A DNA stretch of 49,621 nt from an uncultured Porphyromonadaceae bacterium (GCA_900544305.1 UQUV01000021.1:1-49621); one strand, 5' to 3'. Numbered from the stretch's first letter, positions 17,337 to 25,583 are shown. Notes: a model not told the origin generated them from the letters alone. Numbers and translations are program-made.

Positions 17337-18007
17337 CGATGATTAGACGGATTCTTGGCATTATATTTGTAGCATTATTGTGGATAACGACCGGATGCAG
17401 CGACGAACCGGAGTTCGACTACGGCGACTTCTGCGAGGTGTTTGCCACTTACGAAGGGGCCGAACAGGGAAATGCCACATTCAGCTATTGCCGCTACAAC
17501 GACAGCCCGCTGCTGACACTGACCGCCGAAAACGTCGCTTCGCTCGATGTGGACAAAGGCGAACGCCTGTTCATCCGCTACACGGATTTGGGAAGCAACG
17601 GCGATGAAAATCAGCGGAAAATAAGGCTTGACGGCTATTCGGAAATTATCTCCGACGTGGTGCGTTCGGCAACTGCCGACCAGATGCAGGGCTACACGTC
17701 GACGGAAATCGACGTTACAAGCCTTTGGCGCAGCGGTACTTATCTGAACCTCAATTCGTGGGTACCGTACAGCGGCAAGCGGTTTCTGATGATGCTGGTG
17801 GTCGACAATACCACGCTCGACAGCGAAACCGTTGAGGCGGAAATCATTTACGACCTGCTGGGCGAGACTCCGACATTCGAGCGCAAGGCGTATGCTTCGT
17901 TTGACATTGCCAACGTGTGGAACCGCGAAACATTCCGCAAGCTGCGTGTGAAGGTGAACGATCCGACAGGCGACACTTATTATGAATTCATCAAAAACAA
18001 ATTATGA
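17333..18007 (+). CDS. NigD-like lipoprotein
   Basis: 224 aa (or 222 from the second Met at 17339). Signal peptide with lipobox TTGC, Cys22. The residues after Cys (SDEPEFD) are strongly acidic, resembling the Bacteroidetes surface lipoprotein export signal, so it is probably displayed on the cell surface. The body (an OB-like beta region, then VDNTTLDSETVEAEIIYDL and WNRETFRKLRVKVND) resembles NigD N- and C-terminal domains; I assign the family from pattern memory. The start overlaps the lolD stop by ATGA, tying it to the tcdA-lolD transcript. Its role is unknown beyond the nig bacteriocin context in which the family was named. Confidence 0.7.
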   Translation: MTMIRRILGIIFVALLWITTGCSDEPEFDYGDFCEVFATYEGAEQGNATFSYCRYNDSPLLTLTAENVASLDVDKGERLFIRYTDLGSNGDENQRKIRLDGYSEIISDVVRSATADQMQGYTSTEIDVTSLWRSGTYLNLNSWVPYSGKRFLMMLVVDNTTLDSETVEAEIIYDLLGETPTFERKAYASFDIANVWNRETFRKLRVKVNDPTGDTYYEFIKNKL

Positions 18008-18026
18008 ACATAAAACATATACGAAA

Positions 18027-18353
18027 ATGGAAAATAACAACGAAAAAAGAGAGATAAAAATCGAGTTGACACCGGATGTAGCAAGCGGCAAATATGCTAA
18101 CCTTGCAATTTTGTCACACTCTGTCAACGAATTTTTCATGGATTTTGTAAATGTAGTGCCGAATGCACCGCAGGCTCGCGTTCAAAGCCGTATCATCATG
18201 ACTCCGGAAAACGCCAAGACCTTGTTGATGGCCCTTCAGGACAACATCAGCAAGTATGAAGCCAACTTCGGTGTTATCACTCCGAAGGGATTGGTGAACA
18301 ATTCCAACAACCAGAACAATCCTCCGTTCATGCCGATGGGCGGTCAGGCATAA
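18027..18353 (+). CDS. DUF3467 domain protein
   Basis: 108 aa from the ATG at 18027; the open frame extends upstream to 17982 but overlaps the previous gene. Small cytoplasmic protein with the family pattern ANLAILSHSVNEFFMDFVNVVPN, RVQSRIIMTPENAKTLLMALQDNISKYEANFG and a disordered Asn/Pro/Met-rich tail. The family is widespread and uncharacterised. It lies 19 nt after the NigD-like gene and 37 nt before cysS, so probably in the same operon. Confidence 0.85.
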   Translation: MENNNEKREIKIELTPDVASGKYANLAILSHSVNEFFMDFVNVVPNAPQARVQSRIIMTPENAKTLLMALQDNISKYEANFGVITPKGLVNNSNNQNNPPFMPMGGQA

Positions 18354-18390
18354 TGTTTTGGACACAATTATAATCTTATAAACAAGGGCT

Positions 18391-19872
18391 ATGGACAACA
18401 AACTCTATATCTACAACACACTCAGCCGCCGCAAGGAACTTTTCAAACCTGTCCATGAAGGCAGGGTAGGCATGTATGTGTGTGGTCCGACCGTATATGG
18501 TGATCCCCATCTCGGCCATACCCGTCCTGCCATTACTTTCGACGTGCTCTACCGCTATCTGATGCACCTCGGCTACAAGGTTCGCTATGTGCGTAACATT
18601 ACCGATGTGGGACACCTGGAGCACGATGCCGACGACGGTGAGGACAAGATAGCAAAAAAGGCCCGCTTGGAACAGCTGGAGCCGATGGAAGTGGTGCAGT
18701 ATTACCTGATCCGCTACCACAAGGCCATGGAAGCGCTCAATGTGCTCCCTCCAAGCATCGAGCCGCATGCATCCGGGCATATCATTGAACAAATCGAGTA
18801 CATCAAGAAGATTCTGGAAGCCGGCTATGCCTACGAAAGCCAGGGTTCCATCTATTTTGATGTGGAGAAATACAATAAGGATCATCACTATGGAGAACTG
18901 TCGGGCAGAAACATTGACGAACTGCTCAACACTACCCGCGAACTCGACGGACAGAGCGAAAAGCACAATCCGATTGACTTTGCACTCTGGAAGAAGGCGG
19001 CTCCCGAACATATCATGCGCTGGCCTTCGCCTTGGAGCGTAGGTTTCCCGGGCTGGCACCTTGAATGCTCTACGATGGGCGAAAAATACCTCGGTGAGGT
19101 GTTCGACATCCACGGGGGCGGCATGGACCTGATGTTCCCGCACCATGAATGTGAAATTGCACAGTCGGTGGCTCACAATGGTCATGAAACTGTTCACTAC
19201 TGGATGCACAACAATATGATTACCATCAACGGCCAGAAGATGGGCAAGTCGTTGGGCAACTTCATTACGCTCGACGAGTTCTTTACCGGCTCACACAAGC
19301 TGCTGACACAGGCCTATACGCCGATGACTATCCGTTTCTTTATCCTTCAGGCTCACTACCGCGGTACGGTCGACTTCTCGAACGAAGCGTTGCAGGCTGC
19401 CGAAAAGGCATACGACCGCATGGTGGACGGCTGGCGCCGCTTGCAGGACTTGAAGGCATCGGAAACATCCAGTGTCGACGTGAAGGAATTCCGTCCGCGT
19501 TGCTACGAGGCGATGAACGACGACCTGAACACGGCAATGGTGATTGCCACATTGTTTGACGCTTGCCGCGTCATCAATCAGGTGAACGACGGAAAGGCTA
19601 CGCTGACACAGGCCGACATCGACGAACTGAAGGATTTGTTCCAGGTGTTCCTTGTTGATGTGCTGGGTGTACGCACTGAACTGGTGGCTTCCGAAGAAGC
19701 CGGCACGCTCGAACCGTTTGAAAAGGCTGTCGACTTGCTGCTCGAAATCCGTAAGGAGGCAAAAGCGAAGAAAGATTGGGCTACTTCCGACCTTATTCGT
19801 GACAAGATTGCCGCTCTTGGTTTCGTCGTGAAAGACACGAAGGACGGTTTCGAATGGTCGCTGAAAAAATAA
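18391..19872 (+). CDS. cysS: Cysteinyl-tRNA synthetase
   Basis: Class I aminoacyl-tRNA synthetase that charges tRNA-Cys. 493 aa, full length. HIGH motif is HLGH within GPTVYGDPHLGHTRP; the KMSKS loop reads KMGKS in GQKMGKSLGNFITL. Zinc-binding residues are visible in YVCGPTVYG, LECSTMG and HHECEIAQS. The C-terminal DALR-type helical region contains NTAMVIATLFDACR. A 13-bp-stem terminator follows. Confidence 0.98.
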   Translation: MDNKLYIYNTLSRRKELFKPVHEGRVGMYVCGPTVYGDPHLGHTRPAITFDVLYRYLMHLGYKVRYVRNITDVGHLEHDADDGEDKIAKKARLEQLEPMEVVQYYLIRYHKAMEALNVLPPSIEPHASGHIIEQIEYIKKILEAGYAYESQGSIYFDVEKYNKDHHYGELSGRNIDELLNTTRELDGQSEKHNPIDFALWKKAAPEHIMRWPSPWSVGFPGWHLECSTMGEKYLGEVFDIHGGGMDLMFPHHECEIAQSVAHNGHETVHYWMHNNMITINGQKMGKSLGNFITLDEFFTGSHKLLTQAYTPMTIRFFILQAHYRGTVDFSNEALQAAEKAYDRMVDGWRRLQDLKASETSSVDVKEFRPRCYEAMNDDLNTAMVIATLFDACRVINQVNDGKATLTQADIDELKDLFQVFLVDVLGVRTELVASEEAGTLEPFEKAVDLLLEIRKEAKAKKDWATSDLIRDKIAALGFVVKDTKDGFEWSLKK

Positions 19873-19898
19873 TATTTATATAACAATACAAATATGAG

Positions 19899-19937
19899 AG
19901 CCGAGAATGAATTTATATTCATTCTCGGCTTTTGTTT
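19899..19937 (+). terminator. Rho-independent terminator after cysS
   Basis: AGCCGAGAATGAA (19899-19911) pairs perfectly with 19918-19930 around TTTATA, then TTTGTTT. The stretch 19938-20105 after it shows no gene; a 93-codon antisense frame there has no family features. Confidence 0.93.
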
Positions 19938-20105
19938 ATACGCGAAAGAGGCATGCGGCGAAATATTTTCTGAATGAAAATAGATGCCGAATTTATGAAA
20001 AATTTGGCTAAATAGGTTCGAATTTTGTCGATATGGTGGCCGCTTGTTATTTTATGCTTTGTAGATTTAAGTTTTGAAAAAACGCAATAAAAAAGTTCTA
20101 AAAAA

Positions 20106-20136
20106 TTTGCAGTTATAAAAATATCGCATAACTTTG
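20106..20136 (+). promoter_or_regulatory. Consensus promoter of a probable small RNA
   Basis: TTTG at 20106-20109, exactly 19 bp, TAACTTTG at 20129-20136. No convincing ORF lies between this promoter and the terminator at 20331-20366. Confidence 0.85.
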
Positions 20137-20141
20137 CAGTG

Positions 20142-20366
20142 AAGAACAGAAAAAGCGAAGGCTTTGGAGGTTTTTCGAAACGAATATTGACGATTAACAA
20201 ATCAAAGATATTTTACACTTCAACCTTAATCATTTAGTCTAAATTTCCCTACGTCGTTGACAGAAAAGAAGTATGTGAATATCGAATGGATGTAAAACGA
20301 CAAAACGGTGGCTATGGATTAGCTACTGTCGGAGAGCAGAACCTTGGTTCTGCTCTCCCCTTTTTT
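20142..20366 (+). ncRNA. Probable ~225-nt structured RNA between cysS and the exchanger
   Basis: Bounded by a perfect promoter (20106-20136) and a strong terminator (20331-20366). Internal pairings are visible: GAAAAA with TTTTTC near the 5' end, GTCGTT with AACGAC around 20254-20300, and GTGGCTA with TAGCTAC closing a TGGAT loop at about 20308-20326. It could be a stand-alone small RNA (a 6S-like RNA is one possibility) or a 5' leader/attenuator for the exchanger. I recognise no Rfam family motif. A 50-codon frame from ATG 20286 runs through the terminator and is not gene-like. Confidence 0.5.
20331..20366 (+). terminator. Strong intrinsic terminator ending the RNA
   Basis: GGAGAGCAGAACC (20331-20343) pairs with GGTTCTGCTCTCC (20346-20358), then CC and six T. 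It ends 56 nt before the exchanger start. Confidence 0.93.
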
Positions 20367-20385
20367 AGACACTTGGGATTCAGGT

Positions 20386-20418
20386 ATTGTGTAATTGCTA
20401 TAAAAAGTTGTACCTTTG
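20386..20418 (+). promoter_or_regulatory. Promoter abutting the exchanger start codon
   Basis: TACCTTTG at 20411-20418 fits TAnnTTTG; ATTG at 20386-20389 is a weak -33 at 21 bp. Start codon ATG 20423 lies 4 nt after the -7 box, which implies a leaderless mRNA. Confidence 0.6.
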
Positions 20419-20422
20419 CGAT

Positions 20423-22081
20423 ATGGATTGGATAAACAGTTTCTTGCTGGAGCATTCGGCGCTTCAGGCGGTGGTGGTGATGGCCATTATCATTTCCGCC
20501 GGATTGGCGCTGGGTAGAATACGGGTGGCGGGAATTTCGTTAGGCGTTACCTTCGTATTCTTTACCGGAATTTTGGCAGGCTATCTCGGGCTTTCGATTG
20601 ACCCGCAGATGCTGAACTATGCCGAAAGTTTCGGTTTGGTGCTTTTTGTTTACGCTTTGGGACTTCAGGTCGGTCCCGGTTTCTTCAGCTCTTTCCGGAA
20701 AGGCGGCATGCGCATGAACGTAGTCGGACTTGTGCTTATTCTGTTGGGCACATTGCTGACCGTGGCTATGACTGTAGGCTTCGGCTACGGCATTGATGAA
20801 ATGACGGGAGTGCTTTGCGGTGCGACGACAAACACGCCTGCACTGGCAGCGGCGCAGCAGACCCTGAAGCAGATGGGCATATCGGCCGATGCGGCAGCGT
20901 TGGGATGTGCTGTGACCTATCCGCTGGGTGTGGTAGGTGTGATACTTGCCATGATTACCCTGCGCAAATTCTTTGTCCGTCCTAAAGATATGGAGAAACG
21001 TGCGGAGGACAGTTCCGAACAGACGTATATTGCCACTTTCCGAATCAAGAATCCGGGAATTTTCGGACATACTATCGATGAGGTGCAGCACGTCAGTCCG
21101 GCGCGTTTCATCATTTCCCGCCTGTGGCATGGAAAGGAACTGCTTCGTCCTACTTCCGACACGGTGCTGAAGCAGGACGACCGTATTCTGGTCATTGCTA
21201 CGGAAAAGGACGTGGAGGCACTTTCTGTGTTCTTTGGAGAAAAGGAAAATATTGACTGGAACCATAATGTGAACTGGAACAAGCTCGACCGTCAGTTCGT
21301 GTCGCGCCACATCATTGTGTCGCGTCCGGAAATCAACGGTAAGAAGTTGGGTTCGCTCCGCTTGCGGAATACGTTCGGCATTACCGTTTCGCGCGTGATG
21401 CGCAGCGGCGTGAAGCTGCTGGCTACGCCTGACCTTGTCTTGCAGTTGGGCGACCGTCTGACAGCCGTGGGCAATGCTGCCGACATTGAGAATGCGGAGA
21501 AGGTGATTGGCAACCGCGTAGGTTCGCTCAACGAGCCGAATCTTGCCGTGATATTTGTCGGCATTTTCCTTGGCCTCGCCCTCGGTACGATTCCTATTTC
21601 CTTCCCCGGTAGTTCTGTTCCCGTGAAGTTGGGTCTTGCCGGCGGTCCTATTCTTGCCGGTCTTCTGATGGGCCGTTTCGGTCCGCGCCTGCACATGGTC
21701 ACTTACACCACGCGCAGTGCCAACCTGATGCTTCGCGGCATCGGATTGTCGATGTATCTTGCCTGTCTGGGGCTGGATGCCGGAAAGAATTTCTTTGATA
21801 CCCTCGTAGGGCCGCAAGGTTTGGCGTGGATCAGTCTGGGATTCGTCATTACCTATTTGCCGGTAGTGATTGTCGGAATACTTTCATTGCGTCTGTTCAA
21901 GTTCAATTTCGGAGAAACCTGCGGATTGCTTTGCGGAAGTATGGCCAACCCGATGGCGCTCAACTATGCCAACGATACGATGCACGATGATTCGCCGGCA
22001 GTGTCCTACGCTACGGTTTATCCGTTGGGAATGTTCCTGCGGGTAATAATCGCACAGCTGTTGATATTATTGCTGATATAG
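20423..22081 (+). CDS. AspT/YidE-type transporter with two RCK_C (TrkA-C) domains
   Basis: 552 aa inner-membrane protein of the aspartate:alanine exchanger/YidE-YbjL family. It has an N-terminal hydrophobic half (about 1-185), two central TrkA-C regulatory domains (about 205-290 and 290-375; RIKNPGIFGHTIDEVQ and RPEINGKKLGSLRLR), then a second hydrophobic half. The internally duplicated membrane motif is visible as GVLCGATTNTPALAAA and GLLCGSMANPMALNYA, the pseudo-symmetric transport sites. The open frame could begin at TTG 20387, but that start would sit upstream of the -7 box. Substrate cannot be read from sequence; dicarboxylates or amino acids are typical. Confidence 0.9.
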   Translation: MDWINSFLLEHSALQAVVVMAIIISAGLALGRIRVAGISLGVTFVFFTGILAGYLGLSIDPQMLNYAESFGLVLFVYALGLQVGPGFFSSFRKGGMRMNVVGLVLILLGTLLTVAMTVGFGYGIDEMTGVLCGATTNTPALAAAQQTLKQMGISADAAALGCAVTYPLGVVGVILAMITLRKFFVRPKDMEKRAEDSSEQTYIATFRIKNPGIFGHTIDEVQHVSPARFIISRLWHGKELLRPTSDTVLKQDDRILVIATEKDVEALSVFFGEKENIDWNHNVNWNKLDRQFVSRHIIVSRPEINGKKLGSLRLRNTFGITVSRVMRSGVKLLATPDLVLQLGDRLTAVGNAADIENAEKVIGNRVGSLNEPNLAVIFVGIFLGLALGTIPISFPGSSVPVKLGLAGGPILAGLLMGRFGPRLHMVTYTTRSANLMLRGIGLSMYLACLGLDAGKNFFDTLVGPQGLAWISLGFVITYLPVVIVGILSLRLFKFNFGETCGLLCGSMANPMALNYANDTMHDDSPAVSYATVYPLGMFLRVIIAQLLILLLI

Positions 22082-22103
22082 AAAATAATTGAATATAAGC
22101 ATA

Positions 22104-22150
22104 ACTGGTCCTAAATGACTGTAATGGTTGTTTAGGACCAGTCTTTTTTT
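22104..22150 (+). terminator. Rho-independent terminator after the exchanger
   Basis: ACTGGTCCTAAA (22104-22115) pairs with TTTAGGACCAGT (22131-22142) around 15 nt, then C and seven T. Confidence 0.92.
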
Positions 22151-22206
22151 AAATTGCCCGGAAAAGTTTTTTGCACATTCTTGATATTATAATTGTATGG
22201 ATGTGT

Positions 22207-22214
22207 TAATTTTG
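22207..22214 (+). promoter_or_regulatory. -7 box (TAATTTTG) before the secreted remnant
   Basis: TAATTTTG at 22207-22214, 46 bp before the ATG at 22260. No good TTTG at -33. Confidence 0.5.
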
Positions 22215-22259
22215 TCTTATAAACATATATAATCGAGAAAACAATAAGCGTAGTACACA

Positions 22260-22367
22260 ATGAACTTTATTAGAGCATTATTAGTACTTATGGGCATCTT
22301 GTTGCCTGTGAGCACGTTTGCCCGGGTCGTAAGCGGAAAATTGATTGGCGAAAACAACTTGAAATAA
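22260..22367 (+). pseudogene. 35-codon exported fragment (signal peptide plus start of a VSGK-type domain)
   Basis: ATG 22260 to TAA 22365-22367. It encodes a good signal peptide (MNFIRALLVLMGILLPVSTFA) followed by RVVSGKLIGENNLK. The VSGK-x-I-x-ENN start resembles the first strand of the carboxypeptidase-regulatory-like domain that opens many Bacteroidetes outer-membrane proteins. The frame stops there, so it looks like the stump of a larger exported protein, or a very small secreted peptide. It has its own -7 box and lies 21 nt before the next exported protein. Confidence 0.5.
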
Positions 22368-22388
22368 TATGTCGTTACAAACTTATAA

Positions 22389-23459
22389 ATGAATGTTCTT
22401 ATGATTAAAAAATTTCCACAGTCTATTCTTCTCCTCTTTCTTTTGTCATGTGCATTGTCGACTATTAAAGCTCAGACAAATGTTCGGCCGTATAAAGAAT
22501 GGGAAGCAACTCAATTCGTTGCAGTAAGCGGACATCAGCCCGAAGACTATGTTCTTACAGATAATAATTGGGAAATAATGTATAATTTGCGTACGCCACA
22601 TACTCAAAGTGAACTTCTTGATATGGGTATAAAGTGTTCTGACAGTCAATTATTATTGCTGGAAGTAGGAGGACTGATTAGCAAAACAAAAGGAAAATGG
22701 AAATGCACAATCCCTATTCTCGATAAAGAACAGACGGCTTCTTTAAGAAATGAGAGTAAAGAGATTGCGAAATCCATGTATTCAAAAACTAAGGGTGATT
22801 TTGTTTCTCTTGTGAATGCAATCAAAGAGATGGGATTTGAAAATAATGCCCTTTCATTGGTCTTTTCATATCTTTTGGACGGTAGAATGTGGACTAAGCT
22901 GGTCTTGTTTGAAGACATAAACAACCATGCGGGTTGGAGCGGTTGTTACTGGGTTTTGTATGAACCACGTAAAGACCTTAAATTTGGAACAAACGGTTTC
23001 GGTGATATGAATTTGATATTAACCTATCTCGACAGCGAAGTCTCGCCAAGCAGTAAGACGATGGATGATAGTGCAGATGAAATTTCCAAATATGGAAAAA
23101 TCAAGAATCCGCAACTTATTTCTAAATTAACCACTTATGGATTAACGGACAACAACGGAGATATTCAATTCCCTATAATAAAAAAGCAACAAGATAATTT
23201 TCATCAAATTGTTGATAAACTGGTAGATTCTATTTCTTCAGAACTCAAAAACAACTGTAGTAATGTCGCAACCCAATATGATATACATGATGAAAAAACA
23301 GCAATGGTTATTTTGTATCATGAAGTCATGTGGTATTTAATGGATAATCTGATTCAAGATAAAGTGCTGCATATTCCGGCTGTTTTTAAAGATGCTGAAA
23401 AGAATAAACAACGGTTGAATGAAGTCGTTTTCTTCATTGAGGGTGGCTTGATGCAATAA
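22389..23459 (+). CDS. Exported protein of unknown function
   Basis: 356 aa from ATG 22389; ATG 22401 is an equally good start. Signal peptide ends near TIKA-QTN. Residues about 70-110 (HTQSELLDMGIKCSDSQLLLLEVGGLISKTKGKWKCTIPIL) have the spacing of a winged helix, which is odd in an exported protein; a family with this arrangement cannot be named here. The C-terminal part is helical and acidic/basic (QQDNFHQIVDKLVDSISSELKNN). The gene is AT-richer than its neighbours. It is probably a lineage-specific envelope or secreted protein. The following terminator is shared with the convergent AraC gene. Confidence 0.75.
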   Translation: MNVLMIKKFPQSILLLFLLSCALSTIKAQTNVRPYKEWEATQFVAVSGHQPEDYVLTDNNWEIMYNLRTPHTQSELLDMGIKCSDSQLLLLEVGGLISKTKGKWKCTIPILDKEQTASLRNESKEIAKSMYSKTKGDFVSLVNAIKEMGFENNALSLVFSYLLDGRMWTKLVLFEDINNHAGWSGCYWVLYEPRKDLKFGTNGFGDMNLILTYLDSEVSPSSKTMDDSADEISKYGKIKNPQLISKLTTYGLTDNNGDIQFPIIKKQQDNFHQIVDKLVDSISSELKNNCSNVATQYDIHDEKTAMVILYHEVMWYLMDNLIQDKVLHIPAVFKDAEKNKQRLNEVVFFIEGGLMQ

Positions 23460-23563
23460 TTTATGAATAGGAAAAGTATCCGTTACAAGTTCAATGCTGC
23501 AAAAAAGCAAGTACAAGGGAACTGATGCCGGATAATTTTAATAGATATAAATCTCTTTGAGAT

Positions 23564-23602
23564 AAAAAAAGCAAGTGGGCTTTCGGCCTACTTGCTTTTT
23601 TT
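23564..23602. terminator. Bidirectional terminator between convergent genes
   Basis: GCAAGTGGGC (23571-23580) pairs with GCCTACTTGC (23586-23595, one G-U) around TTTCG, with seven A before and seven T after. The 3' arm overlaps the AraC stop codon (reverse TAG at 23588-23590). Confidence 0.93.
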
Positions 23603-24517
23603 GTATTCGCTCGGGGTCATGCCCGTATGGTGTTTGAAATATTTCCCAAAAAATGACTGGTTGGGGAAGTTGAGGTGATAGGCAATTTCCTGCACGTTCA
23701 TCGTTGAGTATTTCAGCAGGTTTTTCGCTTCCAGGATAACGTATTGGTTGATCCATTCCGCTGCCGTCTGGCCGCTGGTCTTTTTGATGAGCGTGGTGAA
23801 ATATTTCGGCGACAAGTGGAGCTTTTCGGCGTAGAAGCTGACGGAGCGTTCCTGCTTGTAGTGCTCGCTCAGCATTATCATGAACTTCTTGAAATAGCCG
23901 GCGCTTTTGTCGAAGAATTCTTTGTTGACGGGACTCTCTTCCGTGTGCGAGAGGTTGTTGTTGGCGGCACGGCTTACCTTGAAGAATAGTGCCGCGAAAA
24001 GGCATCGAAGGATGTCGTCCTTCACTTCGTCCTGCTCGTTGTTGCTCAGCTCCGCTTTGATGGAGTTGGTGATGTTAATCATTTCCTGCAGGCCTTCGCT
24101 CGTGACTTCAAGACACTGGTTGTTTTTCAAATCGACAATTTTCTGCGCGATAGGCTTGATGTCGAGGTTCATTTTCTGAATGAATTCCATGTCAAGCACG
24201 ATGATGTGCAGTTTGTAGCTGCCGAGCTCTTTCACATGCATGATTTGTCCCGGGAAGTTGATGAAAATGTGGTTCTTCTCGGTAACAAAACTTTTCAGGT
24301 TGGTGGAAAGAGTCACTTCTCCCTCTTCACACATGAACATGACAAACGCGTTCAGGCTGAAAGGGGAGTCGATAGGCATTTTCTTCAACTCGACATCCGA
24401 TGTTCTTTCGGCTATCAGGCATCCCGGCATATAGGCATCACCCTCGATTAGCTGAAAAATGGATATTAGTTTGTCGATTGAGAAACGTGGTATGTCTTTC
24501 GATGCGATTTGGTCCAT
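23588..24517 (-). CDS. AraC-family transcriptional regulator
   Basis: 309 aa. The N-terminal ~190 residues form a cupin-like sensory region (FVMFMCEEGEVTLSTNLKSF, FINFPGQIMHV). The C-terminal ~100 residues are an AraC DNA-binding domain with two helix-turn-helices: SVSFYAEKLHLSPKYFTTLIKKTSG and NVQEIAYHLNFPNQSFFGKYFKHHTGMTPSEYKK. The ligand and target are unknown; the nearest genes are the convergent exported protein and the upstream 194-residue unknown. It has its own promoter. Confidence 0.93.
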   Translation of the reverse strand: MDQIASKDIPRFSIDKLISIFQLIEGDAYMPGCLIAERTSDVELKKMPIDSPFSLNAFVMFMCEEGEVTLSTNLKSFVTEKNHIFINFPGQIMHVKELGSYKLHIIVLDMEFIQKMNLDIKPIAQKIVDLKNNQCLEVTSEGLQEMINITNSIKAELSNNEQDEVKDDILRCLFAALFFKVSRAANNNLSHTEESPVNKEFFDKSAGYFKKFMIMLSEHYKQERSVSFYAEKLHLSPKYFTTLIKKTSGQTAAEWINQYVILEAKNLLKYSTMNVQEIAYHLNFPNQSFFGKYFKHHTGMTPSEYKKSK

Positions 24518-24544
24518 ATTAACATATTAAATGTGAATCGAAAG

Positions 24545-24574
24545 CAAATATACTACATTATTTATAACATCAAT
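24545..24574 (-). promoter_or_regulatory. Promoter of the AraC gene (reverse strand)
   Basis: On the reverse strand ATTG (24571-24574), 18 bp, TATATTTG (24545-24552). The leader to the start at 24517 is about 20 nt. Confidence 0.65.
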
Positions 24575-24655
24575 GGTTGTCCTTGTCAAACGGAACATAA
24601 TTTAACCGATTTTGCCTTTTTTAATGAATTGTAGTGCAAATTTCCTTTTTTGTTG

Positions 24656-25240
24656 TCAATAGGTTGTTTTTGTGGAGGTTGTTTCTGAAAGCAGGAAGTC
24701 CCACGCGGCATCGGCGAAGGCAAACCAGCCTTTTTCGGGAGGCTCGACGGCAAGTACACGCTCTGCGCGAATCTCTTCATGGTTGCCGGCTGAATACAGG
24801 TAGAGCCGTCGGTTTCCGGCCACACAGACAGGAGCGTTGATGCCTCCCCGGAGCCATTCGTTCTGCTGCCTACGTGCAGTTTCGCTGTCGGGGTTTTCCA
24901 TACGGCTGACGGCATGTTTCCAGCTGGGAAGTTTCACTTCCACAACTCGATAGCAGTTGGCGGGAAGATGCATGACCGCTGTCAGGTCGTCGGCAATTTC
25001 GATAGGGCAGTTCTCGGCAATATCGTTTACCGGCAGCCATTCCGTCGGAGCTTCGCGCAGTAGTCGGTCGTAGGCGGCTTCTATTTCGCGGACGAGTACG
25101 GCGTCGAGGTCAATGCCGTCGTCGCGTTCCATCGTGCAGTCGTGCCGTCCCGGCAGCAGCATTTTGCGGGTTTTCCACTCTTCGAGCATTTCCTCGAGCG
25201 AATAGGTCTGGATGTTCAAGTTGCAGGCATTTTGTTTCAT
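24656..25240 (-). CDS. Conserved-looking cytoplasmic protein of unknown function
   Basis: 194 aa from the second Met (MKQNACN) at 25240; the longer frame to 25267 lacks support. No signal peptide or membrane segment. Features seen: EEMLEEWKTRKMLLPGR, an acidic DGIDLDAVL stretch, ADDLTAVMHLPANCYRVVEVKLPSWKHAV and a C-terminal Thr/Ser tail. Coding bias and codon-level GC match the chromosome, so it is not an obvious import. I do not recognise the family. It is followed on the same strand by the AraC gene, which has its own promoter. Confidence 0.75.
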   Translation of the reverse strand: MKQNACNLNIQTYSLEEMLEEWKTRKMLLPGRHDCTMERDDGIDLDAVLVREIEAAYDRLLREAPTEWLPVNDIAENCPIEIADDLTAVMHLPANCYRVVEVKLPSWKHAVSRMENPDSETARRQQNEWLRGGINAPVCVAGNRRLYLYSAGNHEEIRAERVLAVEPPEKGWFAFADAAWDFLLSETTSTKTTY

Positions 25241-25419
25241 GGCATTCGTTTTTTCGCAAAAATACATTCCCGGGGATACCGGCCGCTGCGAAAAGGGGCA
25301 GAAGCAATGCGTGGTTTGTTTAGCCCGTTGACGGAGTGGCTGTTCGCTCCAATTTTTAGCAGAAGTTTGCGGACGGGCGGTGAAAATGGAAAATAAAAAG
25401 ACGAAAAAACGGGCGACTA

Positions 25420-25451
25420 TTTGCTTTTTTCGTTGGAATCGTTTATCTTTG
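25420..25451 (+). promoter_or_regulatory. Promoter of the CAT-anticodon tRNA
   Basis: TTTG at 25420-25423, 20 bp, TATCTTTG at 25444-25451. It lies 43 nt before the mature tRNA 5' end. Confidence 0.8.
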
Positions 25452-25494
25452 CAATCGCTTTTTGGAACGAAAAGCTCATTTTGAAAGAAATGAC

Positions 25495-25568
25495 GGTCCT
25501 ATAGCTCAGTTGGTTAGAGCATCTGACTCATAATCAGGGGGTCCTTGGTTCAAGCCCAAGTGGGACCA
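25495..25568 (+). tRNA. tRNA with anticodon CAT (elongator Met or lysidine-type Ile2)
   Basis: 74 nt cloverleaf. The acceptor stem GGTCCTA/TGGGACC has one G-U, the D arm is GCTC/GAGC, the anticodon loop is CTCATAA, the T-loop is TTCAAGC and the discriminator is A. The 3' CCA is not encoded. It is not an initiator, because the three G-C pairs at the base of the anticodon stem are absent. CAT can be read as Met or, after lysidine modification by TilS, as Ile (AUA); sequence alone does not let me choose. Confidence 0.95.
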
Positions 25569-25583
25569 CATTGGAGAGAGGAT

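Noticed and set aside
19919..20200. 93-codon reverse-strand ORF after cysS
   Set aside because: Overlaps the cysS terminator and the RNA promoter; composition is that of AT-rich intergenic DNA.
20286..20440. Small ORF from ATG 20286 in the RNA region
   Set aside because: It runs through the terminator and the next promoter, with no sign of a conserved peptide end.
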